From Ectocarpus siliculosus (Eukaryota; Sar; Phaeophyceae; Ectocarpales; Ectocarpaceae): a stretch of 42,712 nucleotides of DNA. The translations under genes and the position numbers were made by a program. The notes under the pieces were generated by a model. That model saw only the letters and a list, made by a program, of their open reading frames with translations. It ran no database searches and had not been told where the DNA came from. Every line of letters begins with the position of its first letter. The stretch's first letter is position 1. Below are positions 33,241 through 42,712 of the stretch, in pieces. Location of the stretch: positions 1,517,751 to 1,560,462 of the forward strand of contig FN649752.1 of the NCBI GenBank assembly GCA_000310025.1. Reading direction: 5' to 3'.

Positions 33241-33711
33241 GCAAACGGTCGTTGCGCCTGCAAGGGCGTGCTAGGTTGGGGCAAAGCTCCTTCGGGCTGC
33301 CACACGTTCACCCAACACCAAACCCACAAATTTCGTTGCCAGCGAGACCTTCCGACAAGTTCCAACAGAAGCTTTGACTTTGCAAAGGAAGACAGCCGGC
33401 AGAGATCCGTGTGCAACTGTCGCAACCTGGTGCCGTTCGAGGCTTGCACGCACCTGGCAACGAAGAGGAGAGGAAACAGCGCAGGAGACGAGTCGAGGCC
33501 GGTGCTTGCGCGGTGTGTGTGTACACAGACAGGGGGCTGAGGGAGCTGAGCTTGCGCGCCAAAGGAGGGGCCCCGTGGATGCAGAATACCCCCCTGCGCG
33601 AACCACCTCGCACTCGCCGTTCCGAACCGACCCACTCCACTCACCTGCTCACCTGCTTCTCCTTCTTGACTTGCAAGTGTGCCTTGCACTGCTGTTGCAC
33701 TGCTGTTGAGA
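33241..33711. promoter_or_regulatory. Shared divergent promoter region (471 bp)
   Basis: The two flanking start codons point away from each other, 471 bases apart. No TATA box is visible on either strand. Close to the plus-strand start there is a pyrimidine-rich stretch (33630-33670) and a doubled GCACTGCTGTT. The bidirectional role is inferred from layout only and depends on the first exon of the tetraspan gene being right. Confidence 0.4.
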
Positions 33712-35318
33712 ATGAACGAAGGCTTGAATGGCGGCGACCCCGCGGATGACTTCGACTTGTTCTGGGGCATGCCGCGGTCAGGTGGGGGAGACGGCGGCAG
33801 CAGCGGGAGCGGCATCAATCATGAGAGTCGCGGGGGCGGAGGCCTCACCGACGTCACCAGCGGCGGCGCCGGGTTGATGTCGTCTCCGACCCTCAGCGGC
33901 AGCAGCAGCCGTGCCGGCAACCTGAACACGGCGACGCCGACGCTCATGGGAAGCCTCTGGTCGCACAGCAGCATGCCGCCGGAGGCGTACGGCCACTCTC
34001 TGCACGTGCACGCCAGCCAGGCCGAGGGTCCAGCCCCTACTGCAGCCGGCCTAAACGCCGACCTACACGGGGGCTCACCGCCGCCGCCCGCGAGCTCCCG
34101 GCGGCCGGTCTGGCTGCCGCCCCCCAGCCAGCACCACCAGCACTCGGCAGGAAGAGGAGACGGCATGCATGTTAGCAGCAGGCAACGCCAGCAGCACCTT
34201 CCCGCTACTAGCCCCCCGCGGCAACCGGCACGCCCAACTGCTGTGACAGATGCAAGGGGCCGCGGTAGAAATGGCGGCGAGACTGGCGTTAGCGGCAGTA
34301 TCGTCGAGTACAAGCTGGAGGAGCTCGCGGCGGTGATCACCGCGTCCGTGGTGGGCAAGCTCGAGGTCGACGTTAGGGAAGCGCTGTGGGCGGGCAACCA
34401 GCAGCAACACCATTCGCCTGCTCCTCCTCCTCCTCCTCCTCCTCCTCCTCCTCCTCCTCCTCCCCCTGCCGCTGCTGCGGTTCCTAGCCACGAGGACGAC
34501 CAGAGACGAGTGGCGGCGGCAGTGGAGGCGACGGTGGCACCTCTACGCTCTAGACTCGCGGCTCTCGAGGAACAGATGATTCGGCTGTCAGCCGCAAGCA
34601 GGAGCGGCAGCGGCAGCAGCGGAGATGGCGGTCGTGATACCCCTAGAGGGGTCCGTGGTAATAGCAGCGGTAGCGGTGGGGGCGTGAAGGGCGGGGCGGG
34701 TGGAAACGCTGCGGCAGAACCAATCGCTGCCCTCACCGCGCTCGCTCAGCGCACGGGGACCCTCGAGGGCAGGCACAAGCAGCTCCAGGCGAAGGTCGCC
34801 CTGCTGGACAACTCTTTCGGCCCCAAGGCGTCGGACTGGGCGCAGACCATCAAGGCGTTTCTCCAAGAGCGCGTGTCGGAGCCGGCTGCCGGGGCGGCAG
34901 GAAGAGCAGCGGTCACGGTCGGAACCCGCGGCAAGGGAGGAAAGCGAGGCTTGGGTATCGACGCGCCGGCGTTTGTCCCTCAATCAGCAGCGCAAAGAAG
35001 CACTGCTGCAGTGTGCGCCAGCGCTAGTAGCGGCCCCGGCCAGGGGGCAGCAAGAGCAGCGCCGCCAGCACCAGCACCCTCCGTTGATGTCGAAGGCGCA
35101 AAGCACGAAGAAAGCGCGCCCGAAGTCGTAGGGGCGGTGCAGGGAGACTCTACCGCCGCTGACAAGCCAACGGCAGCGAAAGGAGCGGCGACGGCGACGG
35201 CGGCAGCTGCAGGGAAACTTCAGCGCTGCGCGGGGTGCGCGGAGACGCAGGAACGCTGCAGCCGGCTCGAGAAACGTGTGGCAGAGTCGGAGCGAGCGCT
35301 GTCCTTGCTGCAGAGCCA

Positions 35319-35350
<32 letters not shown>

Positions 35351-36878
35351 CGGAGGCTACCGCGGCGTTGGAGAGCAGGCGAACGGCGGCTGCCGCGGCC
35401 ACGGCGGCCGCAGAAAAGGCAGCGTCATTGGATCAAAAGGCGGCGGCTACGGCTGCGGCGGGGGGAGGAGGGAACTGGGCATCGAAGACGTCCGTGGAGA
35501 AGCTCGCTGCCGCGTTGAGGCAGCTGGCGGCGCGGACAAAGGACGGGGAGGACGCGCTGGCCCTTGTGGACCACGGCCTCAGGGGTGTCCGAGAAGAGGT
35601 GCGGTGTCGGTGATCTACCCGTAGTTAAGAAATGTTTCGTGAAGAAACAGAGGCTTAAAAAAATCACGAAAAACAAGGTAGGAAACACAGCTCAGCTGGA
35701 CCCTCGACTAAAAACTCCTTGTAACAACTGTGCTCGACAGCAGCGGCGATGAAACAAGAAACTCAGCCTCCCGACCCGATTTTCACGATTCTTTTCTCGG
35801 GACCCGTTCTGTATTGTAGCTAACAGTGCAGTCGTTCGCTGTTGTTCTTGTTGTTCTTGTTGTTGTTGTTTTGTCGGAGTTTCCCGTTGCAAGCGGCTGT
35901 CTCCCTCACCATGTACCCGTTCCTTCTGCCGGGGTATTCGGGTTGATATGTGGGCTTGGCTGTTGTATGCATACAAAAGGGCAGTCAGTGACAAAGAGGC
36001 CAATGAAGTCTTATCGCAAGGAATGCGTGGTAAAGGTCGCATCACTACGTCTCGCAAGTAACACATGAGTACCCCTCCCCCCCCCCTCTCACAAATTTCC
36101 CTCCCTTTCTTGGCTTCTCTCGGCACGTTGCACAGATGGCGCCGTTATCCCGGTCTGTGTTGACACTGAAGCGGCTGGTGGAATCCCAACTGAGAGAGAA
36201 AGACCAGGCGGCGGAACTCCTCAAGGGTTACGTCACCACCATAACGAGGGAGGCGAGTGTGGTCTTCCGTCGCCCCATGTATATTCGTCGCCCTTTTTTT
36301 TTATGTTTTGTGGGAGGACGCCCTCTGTCTCTCCCGTCTCGTTTCGCCCCTATAACCTGAATCGACCAGACCAGCTGCCGCTGGTACGAGGCAAGATTCA
36401 GCGCGAAGATTCCTCCTTTCTCGGTATCCACGCAACAGCATGTAGAGGGAGAGCGAGCGCCGAGGGACATTCCCGAGGGCCGGTCGCCACCACAGGGCAT
36501 GTCAAGCTGCTGTTACTCATTCGCCATCTCACCAATAACCCCTGCGTTTTTTTTGCGCCATGCACGCAACGCTATTAAAAAAATCGAAAGGTGGCTGCGA
36601 TCTCTCGGCAGTATATAGTGGGGCTGATGGTCCCCGGGGGGGTCGCCGCCGCTGCCGCGAACAGCAACAACCACAGCGGCGGGTTCAACGGCGACGGTCG
36701 AGTCGAGCCCGCTGCTGTAGCTGCTACCACCATTCCTGCTGTAACCATCACCCCCGTTACCACTACGCCGGTACCTCCGCTGGTCGGTGATTCGTCTCCC
36801 GCTGCTGCGGCTGGCGGCATCAGCAGCAGTAGCAACGTGATTGCGGTAGAAAAAGAAGAAAAGAAGGTAGACAAATAA
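33712..36878 (+). CDS. Low-complexity coiled-coil protein of unknown function, three exons
   Basis: Exons on the plus strand: 33712-35598, 36136-36252 and 36591-36878, joined in phase 0 for 763 residues. The N-terminal half is Gly/Ser/Pro/His-rich, starts MNEGLNGGDPADDFDLFWGM and carries a 15-Pro run (34423-34467). Helical, coiled-coil-like stretches follow: VEYKLEEL-type near residue 200, EATVAPLRSRLAALEEQMI near 275, ALTALAQRTGTLEGRHKQL near 345, RLEKRVAESERALSLLQSQ near 520 with an Ala run, and LTLKRLVESQLREKDQAAEL in exon 2. The C-terminus is Val/Thr/Pro/Ala-rich and ends VEKEEKKVDK. Intron 1 uses GAG|GTGCGG. Intron 2 most simply uses a GC donor (GAG|GCGAGT) with acceptor CGAAAG. A GT six bases later also keeps frame. 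No domain family was recognised; a scaffold, cytoskeletal or ciliary protein is possible but unsupported. Confidence 0.75.
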
Positions 36879-39800
36879 CCAGAAGAAAGTTTGTGAAACC
36901 GCCGTTGCTCCCCTAGCAGAACAATTTTTTTTGGAACACGACTTCAGTCTTGCAGGCGACGAAACAGAGCCTTGGGGCTATGTGTGGTCAGTGGGGTTAG
37001 CTTCCCTTTTAACCCCAGGAACAACAAGGACCACTACTGTGTTGGTGTGTGCCTTGAACACAGACAGCGGCGTAGATTGAACGAGGCGGCCAGAGAAAAT
37101 TGGTGGTGTGGATAGAGATGGCCTTGGAACCTGTTTTGGTTCTGGATGGCTGTTTTGAGTGTTTGGTGTCTAGTACGCCATCGTCAGTGGTGCGGTGAAA
37201 ATGGTGGTGGTGGTGGTGGTGGTGGTGGTGGTGGTGGTAATGATGGAATGCCAACTGATGACAATAACCGACGAGATGTGTTGTTGCTGCTGCTGTTTCG
37301 AAGTGTTCGACCTGATGTATGCATACGGCAACGAATGTTGATGTTGTAGAAATGGTTGGCGTGCAAGTACATTGTTGTTCGTGGTGTTGTGGTAGACAAG
37401 CAGTTATAGATGGAACACGGCCGTTCGCATTCGCTTTCTTTTTTCCTCGAAAGTACATTGTTTACTCCTAGTATTGTGGTGGACAAGCAGTTACTACACG
37501 GAACACGGCCGTCCACTTTTTTCTTTCATCTTCTCGTTTTTTTTGCAAGAGAAAGCGACGCATCGGGTGTCATGTTGTTTCCCTCCTGCATGTAGCAGGC
37601 ATGCCCGGAAAGTCGGTGGGAGTATTTGAGTGGTCCCCACGACAACAAGCCAGAGGCCACTGCTGTTTCGGGGCAGACGGACGATTTTGTCAGAACATGA
37701 CACAGATGGACGGCCCGTGACAATGCTTAGAGCGGATGCGGTGAACAAGTGTTGCTTGACGCAATCATCATCGAGCTGCTCGAAAATGTTCGCCTGCTGT
37801 TGATTTGCCTACATCTTTGAACTGCAAGAAATATATGCGTCTGTGCGGAGATGTAGGGGGTCAAGGACATGCCAAGGACACAGTTTCCCGTGCAGGCGAA
37901 GGAGAGAACGTATTATGCAGATGTGTTCTTGGCGTCAAGCTTGATGTGAACGTGGGCAAACGACTCACGTCATCATGTGCTTTTGATTGTTTTCGATGGG
38001 ACTTGTGACACAATCGTTTTGAATGTTGGCGTTTCACCTCTGATACACCCCCCCCATCCTCTCGAGGAAAGTGTTCAATGGTTTTTACAGCTAAGGCATG
38101 CAAAACTTGAGGAACCCCCCTAGGTCGGCCCTTGCTCGCAGCACCAGGTTGGAGCGATGCCTCAAAAAGCTGTTGCGTGTTGATTTTCGATCGGCCCGCC
38201 CGTCACAACTGCCTTCAAAGTTACCGTAAACGAGCACAGTACCTGTCTTGGTTTCATTCTTCTTTCAGCAGCAGTGTCTACATGAACGTCTTCTGTCCTC
38301 AGTTCAAAGCAGGCGACTTCTCTCTCACTTTCCCCCTTGGTTTCCTTCCTACTGTAAGGTATCCGAATTTTGTGTTCGCGTTTCACGGCATACTTCATCT
38401 TCCATCCAATCCAGGCACTGCAGCGCTGCTAGTCCACGCTGTTGCGAGACGATCATCATTTTGTTCTGTTGACCTAGTGTAAGCGTTTCACAGCCGTTTG
38501 CTTTGCCTTCTGTTGCTGTGCTCTAGGAGCAAAACTGTCTTCCCACGTTTTTGCCATCTCGTGACGGGAAAACATGCCCCGGTGAAACGAGATCCCAATG
38601 CTGCACTGCAGCTTTGAACGCGTCTGACTGATGCGGGGGATCAAACCGCAACCCTGTGCGGATCAATGAAATGTTGTGAACCAACTCCGGGGCGAAACTT
38701 CTCTTGTTCGATGTATCTACCGCAGCCGAAGACGAGCAACTCTCCCTCATGTAAAAACTTGTCGCATCTCGACAAGCAAAGGACCACAAGAACGATTTAC
38801 ATATCCCGTCCGGCAGATTTGCCACCTGAGGGGCGATACCACAACGTCCCCCCTCTCCCCTCTCTGCCGCCTGCCCATGCACAGCAGCTGAAACAACCAT
38901 GCGTTCGGTTTGCAATAAAAAAATGCGGAGCCCTCAGCACCCCCGCGGTTGGACCCGTTCAACAAGACTACGACAAAACGACAGAAACGACAGATCCAAA
39001 GTGCTAGGGGCTCTAAAGACACATGCGAGGAGTGTGACCAAAATCAAAGAGATGCCATCAACGCACACTGCCTGGCACGTTAACCTGAAAACTTGAGAAT
39101 GGGCGGTCTACCCCCCGCCCCCCAGCTTCTGTGAAGAACCTGTTCTATCTATGTTCACAACAGAGCCAAAATGCACATGCCATACACAACGACACACAAA
39201 TAAAACACCAAGCAATAAACAATTCATTCCGACATCCCCGGACGTCGGCGCATCAACCTCCATGCAAGGGAAAAACCAAGACTAGACTTCCTACTTACGA
39301 GACATACAAGTATACGACAAGTGATCTAGCTTTTCGCTTAAGATGGTTTCACAGCAGTAGGTGCCCAGCCGGGGCAAGGGGAGCCGCGAGCAAACAAGGC
39401 ATCGCCACACGCCACCAACGCTACGTCTATAACTGTGCTGCAACACAGGTGGTGGGCATGCACTCACCAAGTCGGTGTTCGATATCCACAGATCAAGCAA
39501 ACCCACGCGACGGGGGCGTGGCGGCATCACAGCAACCGGTAGTAGCACCGTTCCCTATCAATCCCCCCGTCCGCGGGTGGAATGCAGACAACGCACCCAC
39601 CCCATATTATTTTGTCCCGACATGGGTACAGCAGTAACTCCAACGGCAATCGCCACCTGTGCCAAACACGATGCAAGCCACAGCTGACTACTAGCTCAAG
39701 CCTCGCTTCACTTCTCGCCAAGTACCGGCGCACCGCACGACGACAAAGACAAAGCCACGCTATCCTTTCTCCCTCAGATCCATGCTTCGAGCCCACCCCA

Positions 39801-40958
39801 CCTCCGCATGTATGATGTACATGTTTTAGGAACGTTCCGTGCCTACCCGTGATTTACGCGCCAAGGTTTCGACAGATCGAAAGTGCCCCCAACTGCTTCT
39901 TCCTTCGACCGCCGGCGTTCGGTTCTCTCCTTTCTCAAATGCCTGATTGTACTAATAAGCAGTTTCTTCCATAAACAAAGCGCTTCGGAAACGGGGTTGC
40001 ACACACACACACCCCTGACCTCCTAGATATCCAGATCATGCTTGTCAAACAAATAAAACTCCTTAAGTCTCCAATTCGTGCACTAGAGTGTGGCACATAC
40101 AACCGCCGAGCCAACGCGGTACCAGCTGCAGCAGCAGCAACGCCATGTCTAGCGAGGTTTATGTTCCCGGTGATTCCTCGCTCGCACACGTCGCGTAGGC
40201 AAAACGGACGGCGGGTTATCTGCTTCCGCGGTAGGAGCAGCCCTCACAGACAGAGAAGGGCTTGCTCTCCTGCTTCTTCCGCTGTCATTGCGCGCGGTCA
40301 TCAATGTAGCCTCTGCAGCATCCTCACATACAGATGGGATCTACGGCAGAAAAACAGGGGGCCTGTTTTACTCCGTTGGCTGCCTACACCTACAAACCAG
40401 TCTTAGCCTACAATGAACCAAACGTAGCGGCGAGTTGCAGCAGCAGCAGACTCAAAAGCAGCAGAGCATGGAGTGATGGAGGATCTCATCAGCTGCCGCC
40501 AGTCTATGACGCATCATGAGCGCGGCCGTTGCAAGGGAAAAAGTCCAGCGTCTTGAACGCCTTTGGTCTCCGGAGCCCACACGACTACCGCTGGAACTAC
40601 TGCTGCCGTTCGACTAAGAGCCCACCCGTGGCTCTCTCAGCGTGCAGCCCCCCGCCGCCGCCGCCGCCGCCGCCGCCCGGCCCGGCTCGGAACTACTACA
40701 CATGGACCCAAACCTTTATGGCCAATTACGCCTACCAGCCTAGGCCCGCTACTACTACCATACCGACCCTTGGTAAAAGCAATTGATGTCACTGCAATGC
40801 GTGCAACCTGTAGCCACCGATATGCTACTGCTGGACGCGTGGTAAAGTTGGTGCGCCATTGGCCCGAATCTGTACTAGTCACCAATACTGCTGGGTTCCT
40901 GTAATAAAGTGGGGGCGCCTGAAAGCCACCAAACTACTGCTTGCTGGACTCTTGTCTT
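36879..40958. other. Intergenic region between the coiled-coil gene and the inhibitor-3 gene
   Basis: No gene could be supported in 4.1 kb between convergent genes. It holds a (TGG)12 run (37202-37238), an 86-bp direct repeat (37366-37530), a CCG run (40649-40679) and the start of the tandem repeat that overlaps the inhibitor-3 stop codon. Plus-strand frames at 38132-38482 and 39131-39637 have no exon-like borders or recognisable content. Confidence 0.55.
37366..37530. repeat. Two-copy direct repeat, period 86 bp
   Basis: AGTACATTGTT starts two copies at 37366 and 37452. Both contain TTGTGGT(A/G)GACAAGCAGTTA and GGAACACGGCCGT(T/C)C, then a T-rich end. It follows a (TGG)12 microsatellite at 37202-37238. 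Confidence 0.8.
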
Positions 40959-41000
40959 TCATCCGTGGTAAAGTTGGTGCGCCTTTGGCCTCCCGGGCTT
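40830..41000. repeat. Tandem repeat of about 62 bp overlapping the inhibitor-3 stop codon
   Basis: GTGGTAAAGTTGGTGCGCC occurs exactly at about 40840 and again at about 40965, each followed by (A/T)TTGGCC. A more decayed copy (GTAATAAAGTGGGGGCGCC) lies between, near 40903. On the minus strand the right-hand copy encodes the last residues of the inhibitor-3 protein (PKAHQLYHG), so the C-terminal codons are duplicated in the 3' flank. Confidence 0.75.
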
Positions 41001-41104
41001 GGGCTGCGCCCAGCGCCGCTCACGCTCCTCGTCGTCCGCGTCCGAGTCGCTCTCGTCGCTGTCGCTCTCGTCGAAGTTCCTCTTCTTGTGAAAAATGCAG
41101 CAAC
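40959..41104 (-). CDS. PPP1R11: Protein phosphatase 1 inhibitor-3 family, last exon only
   Basis: A minus-strand exon follows acceptor CCAAACAG|GT in phase 1 and encodes 47 residues plus stop. It begins CCIFHKKRNFDESDSDESD, most likely with a further Cys at the junction, then ADDEERERRW and a short basic/Pro tail. The Cys-Cys-(Cys)-Ile-Phe/Tyr-His-Lys motif followed by Phe and an acidic Ser/Asp/Glu cluster is the signature of the PPP1R11 / YPI1 inhibitor-3 family, small disordered nuclear proteins that bind and inhibit the PP1 catalytic subunit. The upstream part with the PP1-docking V-x-W/F motif and VDNE region was not found up to 42712 and may lie beyond the window. The 3' end overlaps a tandem repeat. 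Confidence 0.6.
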
Positions 41105-42712
41105 CTGTTTGGTTTGGTTTGTCCGTCGTGTGTCGAGAAAGTTTCTCAGTGGAGGGTTCGGTCGTAACAGCAAGCTGTCCGTCGTTTGTGGAAAAAAGTT
41201 TTTTTAATTGGTTTTCGGAGTGTACTATCATAAGACAGCTGAGCTCGCGGTCAATTCTAGGGCTTTACTAAATGTTCGTTGCCATACGCTGAGAACTGGC
41301 AGTCACTCCATTGTGGGGTTGGTATCGTTCGTTGGAACTAGAGGTTTCACAAGTGTGTTGTCGTACGCTGAGCTTGCAGGAATAACTTGCTTCCCTAAGA
41401 AAAAGGATGACATGGGAGGGCGAGAGAGTAGCGGTAATGATGCGGGGAGTTGGGCGCGATATGAGGGGGGGGGGGGGGCACCATCATGGAGACAGACAGG
41501 GACAAAAAAACGAAACAAATGCGGGGAAACTTATCCGCGCGGACGAGTTCGGCACGACGCTTCTTTTTTTCACACGTGCTGAGCATGACGAACATGGTAT
41601 GCATAGGTAGGTGCCGTGATTCCTTCTCGAGAGTTGTTGTCGATTCGGGGGGTCGATCTGAGGGGAGTGAGTGCGAGGCCTTTGCTGCCTGGCACAAAGA
41701 CTTGAGATTCTCACTGCTGGGCCGATCGCACGCACTATTTAGGTGTTCACTCGTTATCAGGTCCAATGAAGAATTTTGACGTGGCCGAACCAAGCAAGAT
41801 GCTAACCGGAGGAGCAAGTGGATCACAGGAACCGCTGGGCAAGCACCCTCGTCGCAACCACCGTTTTTACCCAGGAGTGGCCGTCGCAGCACACGTATGT
41901 ATAAAAGCGTTGCTGCCCGAAAGTAGAGCACAGACAACACGTGCTACAACAAATATGACCAGGAGCGGAAAAACATATACCTCGAAGCTTCGAAGTGTAC
42001 ATACAGCTTGGTCATACCGCAGCAGTGGTTGGCAAAACAACCGTGGGTTGGACTCTCGTCTCGCAGTCACACCAAAGTGGGATTGTTTCGAAGGCTTCGT
42101 GCGTACACGCAGCAAAAAGAAAGAAAAAAAAAGCGACTCAAGCTTCACGGTCAATCGGAGAAAGGAACGGCCGAAGAATCATCCCGCCGTCTCGCGACGG
42201 AAAGTTACGCCCAGCACCGGCCAAGGAATGCGGAGTTATCAAAAATAGGTAATCATCCAGTGACGCTTCCCCTTCCCTCCTGTTGCGACCCGGGCGGGCG
42301 CATCGATGCACCCGGAAACTACATGCCGCAAGGCATACAGACGAACATCAAGAGTAAATGGGGATGAAACACGTACGGCAGCAAGCGCGAGCAACCCGGC
42401 CAGCGACATTCAGAATAGATGGGGACGACACACACACGGCAGTCAAGCGCCCAACATCCCGGCCCGTCACTGAATGTGTGCTGCCTTGCGGGGGGATTGC
42501 CCGGGGGTGAAAAAACGCGGTAGAATACCAGTGAACGCCGTTGTATCCACAGAGCAGATGATGAAGGCAGGCCGGCCGAACTTCGGCACTTTTTCAACTA
42601 ATTCGTTGCTGGTCATGACTTTATGACGGCACCCTTTCAGTGGGGGGGGGGGGGGGGGGGCTGTGATTGAAAAGATTTTAAAAACCCAATTCACCCCCCC
42701 CCCCCCCCTTTG
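41105..42712. other. Right end: probable intron or 5' flank of inhibitor-3, with G/C runs
   Basis: No further inhibitor-3 exon could be recognised on the minus strand. A G run at 41467-41478, a 19-G run at 42642-42660 and a 15-C run at 42694-42708 near the window edge could form a hairpin around an A/T-rich 33-base spacer, or mark poor assembly at a contig end. Several frames were inspected without an exon-like result. Confidence 0.5.

Noticed and set aside
32907-33818. 303-codon minus-strand frame across the divergent promoter
   Set aside because: It has no ATG-linked domain, runs through a T-rich intron end, and overlaps in another frame the exons that chain into the tetraspan protein. It also crosses the start of the plus-strand gene.
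34423-34467. CTC/CCT run as a CRISPR-like or regulatory array
   Set aside because: It is in frame within a long exon and simply encodes 15 prolines.
39131-39637. 168-codon plus-strand frame
   Set aside because: No domain, low-complexity composition and no splice or promoter context; another frame on the opposite strand is nearly as long.

Overview
The window looks like nuclear DNA of a multicellular stramenopile, most likely a brown alga of the Ectocarpus type. The evidence is many introns of about 250-2000 bp with canonical GT/AG borders, GC-rich exons, abundant G/C homopolymers and trinucleotide runs, and a protein with the signal-peptide-plus-transit N-terminus typical of secondary red plastids. 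The organism call is an inference; no species-specific marker is present.

I reassembled six protein-coding genes from spliced exons. From left to right: (1) a minus-strand Mediator subunit MED15 gene (2139 down past base 1) with a KIX domain split over two exons, then a polyglutamine exon that leaves the window. (2) A ten-exon minus-strand gene (18999 to 5493) for the nucleoporin Nup98-Nup96 precursor: FG repeats, GLEBS motif, autoproteolytic domain and Nup96 solenoid. Its cleavage site reads His-Trp-Ser instead of His-Phe-Ser. (3) An eight-exon minus-strand gene (26916 to 20789) for a helical protein of unknown function with a probable plastid-targeting leader. (4) A six-exon minus-strand gene (33240 to 30207) for a small tetraspan membrane protein. 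(5) Divergent from it, a three-exon plus-strand gene (33712 to 36878) for a low-complexity coiled-coil protein. (6) The last exon (41104 to 40959, minus) of a protein phosphatase-1 inhibitor-3 (PPP1R11/YPI1) relative.

The rest is introns and four long intergenic stretches (2.1-5.5, 19-20.8, 26.9-30.2 and 36.9-41 kb) with no convincing gene. They hold several kinds of repeat: two dispersed families with one copy each in introns of genes 2 and 3 and in opposite orientation, tRNA-like elements with RNA polymerase III A- and B-box matches, and degenerate tandem repeats with units of about 38-110 bp. One 17-base assembly gap lies inside a Nup98 coding exon, and the right edge has long G and C runs.

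No operon-like or defence-like system is visible. The genes are ordinary eukaryotic loci: transcription (MED15), nuclear pore (Nup98-96), phosphatase control (inhibitor-3) and three unrecognised proteins. The points most worth follow-up are the altered Nup98 cleavage triad, two probable GC-AG introns sharing the same donor, and the unknown plastid and tetraspan proteins.
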